Source: Syntrophaceae bacterium UBA1163 (lineage in GTDB: Bacteria; Desulfobacterota; BSN033; UBA1163). Taken from it: 22,495 bases of DNA. Of the stretch, positions 1-8,946 are shown piece by piece. Every line of letters begins with the position of its first letter. Position 1 is the first letter of the stretch. Below the pieces are notes generated by a model. The model saw only the letters and a list, made by a program, of their open reading frames with translations, was not told the DNA's origin and made no database searches. The position numbers and the translations under genes are program-made. The stretch lies in assembly GCA_002311635.1 (NCBI GenBank), contig DBZJ01000054.1, forward strand, positions 1-22,495, written 5' to 3'.

Positions 1-484
1 ACAGTTCCTTGTATTCCTGCGGATCGCTTAGGACCTTGTTCATTTGCGTTTGTGAGCTTGGGAACTTATCATAGTTACTCTGGATCCATGCAACCTGATC
101 GCTTATGGCCTGGTCCATGTCCTGGATTGCTTCCGGCATATTCCCGCGGAACAACGTGCTGATGAACAGAAAGTGAGAGTCATTTAGGGGTCCTATGTCC
201 GATTGCATTTTCAACCATTTCTGGTGCATATTCTCGTAATCCAACTCACTTATTGACATGTGCGACTCGTCGGGACCCGAGTGGATATACCGGATTCCTA
301 ATCTTTTCAGGGACTCGATATTCCTTCTTGATCTGGCCTCGTCGTTGCCTCTGAAGATTTCGTCGACCGACGCCAGAGATATGATTGGCAAGACTCCTCG
401 ACTGGCGAGCAAGGGGTCGAGATATGCCGTCTCTCCCTTGTCGAACCCGTCTACGACGTTATGATCGAGATAAACCGTAATCAT
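1..484 (-). CDS. PIN-like domain protein, partial (runs off the left edge)
   Basis: The frame is open from the ATG at 484 to the window edge, 161 codons, with an in-frame TAG 15 bases before the ATG, so this is the first possible start. The N-terminus MITVYLDHNVVDGF has the short beta strand followed by a conserved Asp (D7) typical of PIN-like nucleases. An acidic pair in SVDEIFRG (about residues 41-48) and a downstream LNDSHFL (about 100-106) could supply the other metal-binding acidic residues. PIN domains are known as metal-dependent RNases, often toxins, and a solitary PIN-like protein fits the accessory character of this end. The C-terminus is not visible and no antitoxin gene is seen upstream of the ATG. 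Seen: the open frame and acidic residues. Inferred: the fold and nuclease activity. It could be another hypothetical protein with a chance resemblance. Confidence 0.6.
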   Translation of the reverse strand, partial: MITVYLDHNVVDGFDKGETAYLDPLLASRGVLPIISLASVDEIFRGNDEARSRRNIESLKRLGIRYIHSGPDESHMSISELDYENMHQKWLKMQSDIGPLNDSHFLFISTLFRGNMPEAIQDMDQAISDQVAWIQSNYDKFPSSQTQMNKVLSDPQEYKEL

Positions 485-525
485 TTTCTCGTATCGCTAA
501 CCATTGATTAACTTGCCATTTTGCC

Positions 526-581
526 CTGATAATGCGATCATAGCTGGGTTTTCGGGCAGTTTTGCCCGATGCCGTTATCAG
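526..581. repeat. Nested inverted repeats upstream of the integrase relic
   Basis: CTGATAA at 526-532 is the reverse complement of TTATCAG at 575-581. Between them lies a perfect short hairpin, CGGGCA (553-558), GTTT, TGCCCG (563-568). No T-run follows on either strand, so it does not look like an intrinsic terminator. The position just upstream of a recombinase relic suggests a possible remnant of a recombination site or a small cruciform. No function can be assigned. Confidence 0.4.
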
Positions 582-612
582 CGATCTCGGGGTATCATTA
601 TGGGAGTCTTAT

Positions 613-924
613 ATGCCTGACTCGACAAAAGGTCAATAGCCAAAACTCCTCGATCAAGTCCGATAGGTACTCCATCTGCACCACTACTCTATTCACACCG
701 AGCGATCCTACGTGGACTGGATCGTGCGGTTTGTTCGTTTCCACAGCATGCGGTCCCGTGAGGCCCTCTTCCCCGCCGAAGCCAAGATCGAATCGTTCCT
801 GACCGACCTCGCCGTACACGCAAACGTCGCTCCCGCCACCCAGAACCAGGCGATGAATGCCCTGGCCTTCCTTTACAAGCGCGTCCTCAACCATTCTCTG
901 CAGGACAGCATCAATGCCGTTTAA
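613..924 (+). pseudogene. Integron-type tyrosine recombinase, broken N-terminal fragment
   Basis: Reading from the ATG at 613 gives an N-terminus of the integron integrase / XerC style: a PKLLDQVR start, then HHYSIHTERSYVDWIVRFVRFH, then FLTDLAVHANVAPATQNQAMNALAFLYKRVL. This is the N-terminal SAM-like, DNA-binding core domain of tyrosine recombinases. The frame is interrupted by TAG at 637-639 and TAG at 664-666 and ends at TAA 922-924 after about 100 codons. The catalytic domain with the R-H-R-Y residues is absent, and I see no continuation after 924. An alternative start is the GTG at 712. It is a dead recombinase remnant. The two amber codons in an otherwise well-preserved frame are odd and are discussed as a finding. 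Confidence 0.75.
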
Positions 925-1018
925 CATTTAAAGGGTTTCTATGGTGAAAATCATGGATATCCGCAATTCCTCCAAAGAGCCTGCCCCCTTTTGCCAACTC
1001 TGGATATTGTCGGGAGCT

Positions 1019-1140
1019 TTATCCCCCAATTGGTTCTTCCGGAAGTTGAGCACCCTGCCAGACAGCTATGACCCAGACAGTTTTTGAACAATGGCTGCAA
1101 GGAACTGTTTGCGTCCCGAAGGAGTGAAAAGGACTTTCAA
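1019..1140 (-). pseudogene. RelE/ParE-type toxin relic with internal deletion and frame change
   Basis: From a TTG at 1140, overlapping the preceding ORF's TGA, the frame reads LKVLFTPSGRKQFLAAI, which resembles the N-terminal helix-strand of RelE/ParE-superfamily toxins. It then runs out of frame to a TAG at 1066. In a second frame, 1084 down to the TAA at 1019, the sequence reads KTVWVIAVWQGAQLPEEP. This resembles the last strands of the same toxin family, where a VW.VAVWHG-like end is usual. The two pieces are nearly contiguous, so most of the middle of a roughly 90-100-residue toxin is missing. Seen: both peptides. Inferred: a single deletion that also shifted the frame, inactivating the toxin. 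Such toxins act as ribosome-dependent mRNases or gyrase inhibitors. Confidence 0.65.
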
Positions 1141-1283
1141 GGTTTCGTCTCTCTTAACAAGGAATCGGCTTCAGCGAGAACCACCTCAAGATCATACCCC
1201 TTGCCGGCTTCGATCTCTTTTCCGCCCCAGGTAAGAAGGCGCAAAATTTCCAGCTCATGCTGGGAATGTTTATAAGCTTCCAT
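1137..1283 (-). CDS. Small antitoxin-like protein of a decayed toxin-antitoxin pair
   Basis: A 48-residue ORF begins 10 bases after the ligA stop, on the same strand, with a purine-rich AAGGGGAG just upstream of its ATG (spacing is short). The protein is acidic and helical (HELEILRLLTWGGKEIEAGKG, then VVLAEADSLLRE) with no membrane segment. Its TGA overlaps the TTG start of the toxin relic, the coupling seen in type II antitoxin-toxin operons. I call it antitoxin-like from size, composition and position; the family is not certain. It may itself be shortened, lacking an N-terminal DNA-binding part. With the toxin destroyed it has no obvious partner, although it is still intact and could be transcribed by readthrough from ligA. 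Confidence 0.55.
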   Translation of the reverse strand: MEAYKHSQHELEILRLLTWGGKEIEAGKGYDLEVVLAEADSLLRETKP

Positions 1284-1293
1284 GCTCCCCTTT

Positions 1294-3341
<2,048 letters not shown>

Positions 3342-3565
3342 AGACAACCGTGTCTGTGCGCGCCATCCGTGTCGGTAAACCATTAATACGAATGTCCGAG
3401 ATGTGCCCTCTATGCCCGCCTGTCGGAAGGCGGAACGGAGTACCGATTACAAGAGAATCAATCGGAAACATGGGAGCTAAATATGGGGTGAAAGAGACCT
3501 GGTTGGGATAGATATTGGGGTCACGTGGGCGAAAATAAAAAAATGGATTAAGTATAAAATTTTAC
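3342..3565. other. Divergent ligA-mraZ intergenic stretch
   Basis: No gene is seen. It contains two copies of CCGTGTC, resembling in reverse complement the CGGACACG words before murD. It also contains a short hairpin, CCGCCT (3416-3421), 6-base loop, AGGCGG (3428-3433), with no T-run after it. The right end (3530-3565) becomes A/T-rich just ahead of the mraZ promoter. Confidence 0.5.
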
Positions 3566-3594
3566 TTGACAAATTAACGTTTTCAGTATATTTC
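3566..3594 (+). promoter_or_regulatory. Likely main promoter of the dcw cluster
   Basis: TTGACA at 3566-3571 is a perfect -35. Candidate -10 elements are TATTTC at 3589-3594 (17-base spacing) or TATATT at 3587-3592 (15-base spacing), set in A/T-rich DNA. It lies just upstream of the GTGG boxes and is the only clear promoter I see before mraZ. The predicted start, around 3600, would place the boxes at the beginning of the transcript. Confidence 0.7.
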
Positions 3595-3604
3595 TAAATC
3601 CCAA

Positions 3605-3630
3605 GTGGTAAAAAGTGGGAAAAGGTGGTA
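3605..3630 (+). promoter_or_regulatory. MraZ operator: three GTGG boxes at 10-bp period
   Basis: GTGGT at 3605, GTGGG at 3615 and GTGGT at 3625 are separated by A/G-rich 5-base spacers, so each box lies on the same face of the helix. MraZ is known to bind direct TGGGN repeats spaced by 5 bases upstream of its own gene and to repress the cluster. Position between promoter and mraZ and the exact period support this assignment; binding itself is inferred. Confidence 0.85.
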
Positions 3631-3659
3631 TGGATTCCTAAAATGAGGGGGATGAAGCA

Positions 3660-4103
3660 ATGTTTCGGGGTAGGTATGAGCACACCATAGACTCTAAAGG
3701 TCGAATCAGCATTCCTTCAAAGTTTCGAGAGATTCTCAACAAGAAATACGACGATCGATTAGTCATCACCAATTTCGACCGCTGCCTGGTCGCATTTCCT
3801 TATGAAGAGTGGTTCAATTTGGTAGAGCAGAAAGTGAGTTCATTCTCACTCGTCAGAAAAGAAACGAGTGCTTTTTTAAGGTTCTTTTATTCGAGTGCGA
3901 TCGATTGCCTCATCGACAAACACGGGAGGCTTCTCATCCCCCAGACGTTGAGAGATTATGCGATGCTTCAAAAAGATATCATCTTGGTGGGCGAGGGACG
4001 ATTCGTGGAGATCTTTGCCAAGGAGCGTTGGCAGGAAGTCGCTCAACAGGCAGAAGAAGGTTTTGATCAAATCAGGGATACTCTGGCCAATCTGGGGATA
4101 TAA
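3660..4103 (+). CDS. mraZ: Transcriptional regulator MraZ
   Basis: First gene of the cluster and its DNA-binding autoregulator; related proteins form ring-shaped oligomers. The 147-residue protein, the usual family length, has the two tandem AbrB-like (SpoVT/AbrB) half-domains. Their signatures are DSKGRISIPSKFR (about 12-24) and DKHGRLLIPQTLR (about 87-99). The ATG at 3660 follows a good AGGGGG Shine-Dalgarno at about 3646-3651. The operator boxes immediately upstream suggest it represses its own operon. Confidence 0.97.
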   Translation: MFRGRYEHTIDSKGRISIPSKFREILNKKYDDRLVITNFDRCLVAFPYEEWFNLVEQKVSSFSLVRKETSAFLRFFYSSAIDCLIDKHGRLLIPQTLRDYAMLQKDIILVGEGRFVEIFAKERWQEVAQQAEEGFDQIRDTLANLGI

Positions 4104-4105
4104 CC

Positions 4106-4178
4106 GTCATTCGTGACTGGCGATTGGTGAATCGTGAACTTATCGGATCACGAACTGCGAGCCACGAATCACGTCACT
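4106..4178. repeat. Inverted word-repeat spacer between mraZ and rsmH
   Basis: The left half contains GATTGGTGAATCGTGA words and the right half contains their reverse complements (GCCACGAATCACG). ATTCGTG (4109-4115) pairs with CACGAAT (4163-4169), and TCGTGA (4132-4137) pairs with TCACGA (4148-4153), giving a long imperfect hairpin. Its base touches the rsmH ATG at 4179. The same words recur after ftsZ (22381-22420). Confidence 0.7.
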
Positions 4179-5060
4179 ATGGGATCACGACACATTCCCG
4201 TCATGGTTGAAGAGGTGATGACATTTCTAAAATGTGAACCCGGTCATACTTATGTGGATGCGACCTTGGGAGGGGGAGGGCATGCTTCCGAAATTTTGAA
4301 GAGGTCCGGGCCGGATGGGATGCTTATCGGAATGGAATGGGATGAAGAGGCCCTGTCTGAGGCAAGAAAAACACTCCTATCCTTCGGGGATCGAGTCAAA
4401 CTATTTCGAGAAAATTTCGTCCATCTTCCCGACCTGATGAAACCCGAATCCGCTGATGGGATCCTTCTCGATTTGGGACTTTCTTCTATTCAACTGGAAA
4501 AAGGGGAAAGGGGGTTTAGTTTCAGAGGAGAAGGCCCTCTGGATATGAGGATGGACCAACGGATGGACGGATCAGCGGCTGACCTGGTCAATAACCTTTC
4601 GCTGGAAGAACTGGAATCCATCCTCTCGCAATATGGAGAGGAAAGATGGGCCAAGCGGATTGTAAGAGCCATCGTACAGGAAAGAGAACGAGAACCCATC
4701 AGGACTACCGAGGCTTTAAGAAAGATTGTCCACCGTGCCATCCCAAGACGGTTCCAATCCCGGAGAATTGACCCTGCTACAAGAACGTTTCAAGCCCTGC
4801 GTATCAGGGTGAATGAGGAATTGGAGAATTTGCAAAAAATACTGGAAACAGGATGGAAGATCTTAAAAAAGGGAGGACGGATGTGCGTCATCTCTTTTCA
4901 CTCCCTCGAGGATCGAATGGTCAAGGAGACGTTCCGAGCCCTGGAGAAACAGGGAAAGATGGTTATTCTGACGAAAAAACCTGTGACGCCGTCTGAAGAA
5001 GAACAGAAGAGAAATCCGCGATCCAGGAGTGCCAAGCTGAGGTGTGCGGAGAGAATTTAA
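4179..5060 (+). CDS. rsmH: 16S rRNA (cytosine1402-N4)-methyltransferase RsmH (MraW)
   Basis: Adds the N4-methyl group to C1402 in the decoding centre of 16S rRNA using S-adenosylmethionine. The 293-residue product has the HIPVM start and the SAM-binding loop VDATLGGGGHASEIL. Further family motifs are ILLDLGLSSIQL, the GFSFRGEGPLDMRMD block, the SRRIDPATRTFQALRIRVN segment and the C-terminal VISFHSLEDRMVK motif. The frame could extend upstream to a GTG at 4134. That part would translate the word-repeat spacer and has no family similarity, so the ATG at 4179 is chosen. No Shine-Dalgarno precedes it. ftsL follows after a single base. Confidence 0.95.
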   Translation: MGSRHIPVMVEEVMTFLKCEPGHTYVDATLGGGGHASEILKRSGPDGMLIGMEWDEEALSEARKTLLSFGDRVKLFRENFVHLPDLMKPESADGILLDLGLSSIQLEKGERGFSFRGEGPLDMRMDQRMDGSAADLVNNLSLEELESILSQYGEERWAKRIVRAIVQEREREPIRTTEALRKIVHRAIPRRFQSRRIDPATRTFQALRIRVNEELENLQKILETGWKILKKGGRMCVISFHSLEDRMVKETFRALEKQGKMVILTKKPVTPSEEEQKRNPRSRSAKLRCAERI

Positions 5061-5061
5061 C

Positions 5062-5406
5062 ATGGCAAAGGCAATCAACAAGAATAGAGATCGAATCCTC
5101 TGGACAGAAGAAAATTCAAGGTCCGGGCCGAAACGGATAAAACTAAATCTCCTCATCCTTTTCAGTCTCCTCACCCTTTTTTTCATCGGGGGATGCTTGT
5201 TCTATGTCTGGTCGAGAATTCAGGTGATCCAACTCGGATACGAAATTTCGAATGCCCTGAAGGAGGAGAGGGCCCTTACCGAAGCCAATAAGAAGTTGCG
5301 GCTGGAGATTGCTACGCTCAAGTCCTATGCGCGGATTGAAAAAGTTGCCGTAGAGGAGTTGAGCATGTCCAAGCCTAAACCTGACCAGGTGATTGTGATC
5401 CGATGA
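5062..5406 (+). CDS. ftsL: Cell division protein FtsL
   Basis: Small bitopic divisome protein that with FtsB and FtsQ activates the FtsW-FtsI synthase. The 114-residue product has a basic cytoplasmic N-terminus, one membrane span (about 28-50, LNLLILFSLLTLFFIGGCLF) and a periplasmic coiled-coil stretch (about 60-95, heptad-like Leu/Ala/Glu). Sequence identity is low in this family, so the call leans on architecture and on its place between rsmH and ftsI. The ATG at 5062 is preferred over a GTG at 5044 because GGAGAG (5048-5053) lies 8 bases before it. Its TGA overlaps the ftsI ATG by 4 bases, implying coupled translation. Confidence 0.88.
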   Translation: MAKAINKNRDRILWTEENSRSGPKRIKLNLLILFSLLTLFFIGGCLFYVWSRIQVIQLGYEISNALKEERALTEANKKLRLEIATLKSYARIEKVAVEELSMSKPKPDQVIVIR

Positions 5407-7376
5407 AACAGAAATCTATCAATTGGTTCAAGGTCCGGATCGTCTTTCTCTCGTGTCTCCTCTTCGTCTGTTTTGTATTCGTTATGGGGAGGATGTTTCA
5501 GCTTCAGGTGCTGAAAAAAGAGCAGCTCTATAAGCTGGCCGCACAACAGCAGCATGTTCAGATCCCTCTCGTTCCCAAGCGTGGGACGGTTTACGATAGC
5601 AATGGAGATGAATTGGCAGCCAGCATCGAGGTCGAATCGGTTTACGCCGATGCCCGGAAAGTCGTTGACGTAGAGAAAACAGCCAGAGAGCTTGCCTCGA
5701 TTCTTCAGATCGATCGGGAGGAATTGAGACAGAAATTGAAGACCCATCGGCCTTTTGAATGGGTTCAAAGAAAAGTCTCCTCGAAAGAAGCCGAGCGGAT
5801 CAAGGCCCTTCAGCTGCCCGGCGTTTCTTTTTTGAAAGAGAACCGGCGTTTCTATCCGAATTCCCAACTGGCTGCTCATCTTGTCGGTTTCGTAGGCCTC
5901 GATTCGAAAGGTCTGGAGGGAATAGAGTTCCAATACGATGCTTTGCTCAATGGAGAGAGCCATGTATGGACAGCCGCCAGAGATGCCCTCGGCCGGGAAA
6001 TTGCCATGGGCAACGTTCCCTTTGAAAAGGAGGACCATTACCGGAATATCGTCTTGACCGTCGACAAGGCGGTTCAACATATCGCCGAGACGGAGTTGGA
6101 TCGCGGTGTCGAAAAGTGGGGGGCAAAAGGAGGCATGGTCATTGCCATGGATCCCTCGACCGGAAAGATCTTGGCCATGGCCTCCTACCCGACTTTCAAT
6201 CCAAACCAGTTCATCCAGTACCGTTCCAAGAGCTGGAGGAACGGCGCTATCTCTGATGTCTTTGAGCCCGGTTCTCTCTTTAAAGTCTTTCTTGCCGCGG
6301 CCGCCTTGGAGGAACAGGTGGTTCGGCCCTCCGATTCCTTTTATTGCGAGAACGGCTCTTACACGGTTTATGATCGAACGATCCATGATACCTCCAAACA
6401 CGGATGGCTTACCTTTCAACAGATTCTCAAGTTCTCCAGTAACATCGGGGCATCGAAGGTGGGCGAGAAGATGGGGAGGGAGCGTTTCTACCGGTATATC
6501 GCCGCCTTCGGATTCGGTGAGAAGACTCGAATTAATCTCCCGGGAGAAGGGAAAGGAATCGTCCACCACCCAAGATATTGGCCTCCGGTTGCCCTTGATA
6601 CCATCTCCTTCGGCCAGGGAATTTCAGTGACGGGGATTCAATTGGTGACCGCCCTGTCAGCCATTGCCAACGGCGGGTTCCTGATGAGGCCCTATGTTGT
6701 AGAGAAGACTCTGAATGAGAAAGGGGAAGTGGTCCAATCGTTTCAGCCGGAGACCATCAGGAAGGTCATTTCAGGGGCGACGGCCGAAAAGGTGACGGCA
6801 CTACTTAAGACGACGACGGAGAAGGGAGGGACAGGGGAAGGAGCAGTGCCCGCAGGATACGACGTGGCCGGAAAAACGGGGACGGCGCAGAAGGTCGATT
6901 CTTTATTGGGCGGGTACTCCGAAACCCGCTATACCAGTAGTTTTATGGGTTTTGCCCCTTCCGACGAACCTAAGCTCGCACTCTTGGTCGTCATTGATGA
7001 GCCGCAGGGAGGCAACTACGGAGGAGTGGTCGCTGCTCCGATATTTAAAGCGATCATGGAAAAGGTTCTTCCCTACCTCCATGTGGTGCCAAAGGGGACG
7101 ATGATTGTGAAGAACGGACTCAACTCCGCTCCCCGAAAAGAGGCGTCGGAAGCTCAACCCGTGATCGATGGGATCAAGGTGGGTAAGGGAGCAGAAACGG
7201 TTGTGATGCCGGATCTTAAGGGGCTGTCCATGCGGAATGCCTTGAGTCGCATAGAAGGAAGGGGACTGATCATCAAGGTCTCGGGGAATGGAAAGGTCGT
7301 GGAGCAGACTCCCCGGCCGGGGACAGTGGTCGAGAGAGGGGATATCTGTTTTTTGAAGTTTCGATCCCCATCATAG
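5403..7376 (+). CDS. ftsI: Septal peptidoglycan transpeptidase FtsI (PBP3-like) with a PASTA domain
   Basis: Cross-links septal peptidoglycan in the periplasm as partner of FtsW. The 657-residue protein has an N-terminal membrane anchor (about 12-30), a PBP dimerisation/pedestal domain beginning with RGTVYDSNGDELA (about 60-72) and a transpeptidase domain. The active-site motifs are SLFK (Ser291 nucleophile, Lys294), SSN (345-347) and KTG (491-493). A single PASTA domain follows at about 600-655 (VVMPDLKGLSMRNALSRIEG). Enterobacterial FtsI lacks PASTA; it is usual in Gram-positive PBP2x/SpoVD and in several deltaproteobacterial-type lineages. It ends in TAG with an in-frame TAA two codons later. 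Confidence 0.95.
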   Translation: MKQKSINWFKVRIVFLSCLLFVCFVFVMGRMFQLQVLKKEQLYKLAAQQQHVQIPLVPKRGTVYDSNGDELAASIEVESVYADARKVVDVEKTARELASILQIDREELRQKLKTHRPFEWVQRKVSSKEAERIKALQLPGVSFLKENRRFYPNSQLAAHLVGFVGLDSKGLEGIEFQYDALLNGESHVWTAARDALGREIAMGNVPFEKEDHYRNIVLTVDKAVQHIAETELDRGVEKWGAKGGMVIAMDPSTGKILAMASYPTFNPNQFIQYRSKSWRNGAISDVFEPGSLFKVFLAAAALEEQVVRPSDSFYCENGSYTVYDRTIHDTSKHGWLTFQQILKFSSNIGASKVGEKMGRERFYRYIAAFGFGEKTRINLPGEGKGIVHHPRYWPPVALDTISFGQGISVTGIQLVTALSAIANGGFLMRPYVVEKTLNEKGEVVQSFQPETIRKVISGATAEKVTALLKTTTEKGGTGEGAVPAGYDVAGKTGTAQKVDSLLGGYSETRYTSSFMGFAPSDEPKLALLVVIDEPQGGNYGGVVAAPIFKAIMEKVLPYLHVVPKGTMIVKNGLNSAPRKEASEAQPVIDGIKVGKGAETVVMPDLKGLSMRNALSRIEGRGLIIKVSGNGKVVEQTPRPGTVVERGDICFLKFRSPS

Positions 7377-7416
7377 CCATAAAGTCGCATAGGGCATAGC
7401 GCATAGCGTTTTGAAA
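7377..7416. repeat. Short CATAG word-repeat spacer between ftsI and murE
   Basis: GCATAGGGCATAGCGCATAGCG (in overlapping pieces across about 7387-7408) repeats the word CATAG three times at a 7-8-base period. No Shine-Dalgarno is visible before the murE ATG at 7417. Confidence 0.6.
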
Positions 7417-8946
7417 ATGGAACTGAGAAAATTATTAGAAGGCGTTGAGATCAAGAAAATCACCGGAGAGACCCGAAAGGAGATCAAGGGGATCGCTTAC
7501 CACTCGAAGCAGGTAGAGAATGATTTTCTTTTTGCCGCCATTCGAGGGATGGCAGCAGACGGACACCAATTTGTGAGAGAGGCGATCGAAAGAGGAGCAG
7601 AGGCTGTCGTCTTGGAAAAAGAGCCAAACATCTCCAACGGGACCATGGTTGTCGTTCCCGATAGCCGCCGGGCCCTGGCAAAGATCTCCTCAAACTTTTA
7701 TGGCGATCCATCGTCCCGGGTCAGGCTCATCGGTATCACCGGGACAAACGGAAAGACCACCACCACCTATTTGTTAGAGTCCATTTTCAAAAAGGCCGGT
7801 TGGACCGTAGGCGTGATCGGAACGATCAATTATCGGTTCGGGCGAAAGACAACGCCTGCTCCCAATACCACGCCGGAGTCGTTGGACCTGCAAAGAATCC
7901 TTTGGGAGATGGTCAATGAAGGGACCTCTCATGTGATTATGGAAGTTTCGTCCCATGGGCTTGACCTCGACCGCGTCTTTGGATGCCAATTTGATGGTGT
8001 GGTGTTTACAAATTTGACCTCCGAACATCTCGATTATCATAAGACCTTAGAGCAGTATTTCGAGAGCAAGAAGAGGCTATTCTCGGATTATTTAATCAAG
8101 AGTCGTAAGGAGAAACGGTTTGCTGTGACGAACCATGACGATCCCAGAGGGGAGGAGATGGTCAAAGGGATGGACCTGCCCGTCGTCCGTTATGGGGTGA
8201 GCCCTTCCTGCGATGTCACGGCGGATCGGGTGAATTCGTCCTTTGAAGGCCTTTCTTGCCGGATCAAAACTCCGAAGGGCAATCTTTCGATCCACTCGAA
8301 ACTCACGGGAGACTTCAATCTTTACAATGTCCTGGCGGCTGTGGCTGTCGGGATGGCCATGGAGGTCCCGTTAGAAACCCTAAAAGAAGGGGTGGAGGAG
8401 TTGGAAGGCGTTTCAGGAAGATTCGAGAAGGTCGAGAATAGGAGAGACATTCACGTTATTGTCGACTATGCGCACACCCACGATGCCTTGGAACGCGCTC
8501 TGTTGGGCTTGAAGAATATCTTAAAGGACGGAATTCAGAATAACGGAAAGATGATCACTGTCTTCGGATGCGGCGGGGACCGGGATCGGACAAAGCGACC
8601 GTTGATGGGGGAGGTGGCGGGGAAGTACAGCGATCTCGCGATTCTCACTTCGGACAATCCAAGGACAGAAGACCCCTTGGCCATCTTGGATGAGGTGGAA
8701 AAGGGTCTAAAATCTCTTCATCTAAAAGAGTGGGATGCGGATGAAGTCAAGTCATGGAGATCACGAAAGGGGTATTTAAAAGTGCCGGATCGAAGGGAAG
8801 CGATTCGGACAGCGATCCGATTGGCCCTCCCCTCGGATACGGTACTCATCGCGGGGAAAGGGCACGAGGATTATCAGATCATCGGAAAGAAAAAATACCC
8901 CTTTGACGATCGCATTGAGGCCAAGAAGGCCCTGGGGGAAAAGTGA
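7417..8946 (+). CDS. murE: UDP-MurNAc-L-Ala-D-Glu:meso-diaminopimelate ligase MurE
   Basis: Cytoplasmic ATP-dependent ligase adding the third residue of the stem peptide. The 509-residue protein has the Mur ligase N-domain, the P-loop GITGTNGKTTTT (about 106-117), the FTNLTSEHLDYH block and ESKKRLF, the region of the carbamylated lysine. DNPR at 413-416 is the known specificity signature for meso-diaminopimelate rather than lysine. The normally invariant DYAHTPD motif reads DYAHTHD (His355, codon CAC), a one-base change from Pro. The ATG at 7417 gives the usual start; a TTG two codons earlier is possible. The end overlaps murF by 4 bases (GTGA). Confidence 0.96.
   Translation: MELRKLLEGVEIKKITGETRKEIKGIAYHSKQVENDFLFAAIRGMAADGHQFVREAIERGAEAVVLEKEPNISNGTMVVVPDSRRALAKISSNFYGDPSSRVRLIGITGTNGKTTTTYLLESIFKKAGWTVGVIGTINYRFGRKTTPAPNTTPESLDLQRILWEMVNEGTSHVIMEVSSHGLDLDRVFGCQFDGVVFTNLTSEHLDYHKTLEQYFESKKRLFSDYLIKSRKEKRFAVTNHDDPRGEEMVKGMDLPVVRYGVSPSCDVTADRVNSSFEGLSCRIKTPKGNLSIHSKLTGDFNLYNVLAAVAVGMAMEVPLETLKEGVEELEGVSGRFEKVENRRDIHVIVDYAHTHDALERALLGLKNILKDGIQNNGKMITVFGCGGDRDRTKRPLMGEVAGKYSDLAILTSDNPRTEDPLAILDEVEKGLKSLHLKEWDADEVKSWRSRKGYLKVPDRREAIRTAIRLALPSDTVLIAGKGHEDYQIIGKKKYPFDDRIEAKKALGEK

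Noticed and set aside
598..927. Minus-strand open frame of about 109 codons over the integrase relic
   Set aside because: Antisense of the recombinase fragment, low complexity in character and without a recognisable motif; the sense peptide is clearly the meaningful one.
4134..4178. GTG start extending RsmH by 15 residues
   Set aside because: The extension encodes the spacer hairpin and precedes the conserved HIPV start; no ribosome site supports it.
6273..6284. SLFK in FtsI as an abnormal active site
   Set aside because: It satisfies the SxxK motif, and the residue between is variable in the family; SxN and KTG are intact.
5325..6569. Long open frame antisense to ftsL/ftsI (about 414 codons)
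   Set aside because: Lies fully opposite a well-supported ftsI, shows no recognisable domain and is explained by the codon bias of the sense gene.
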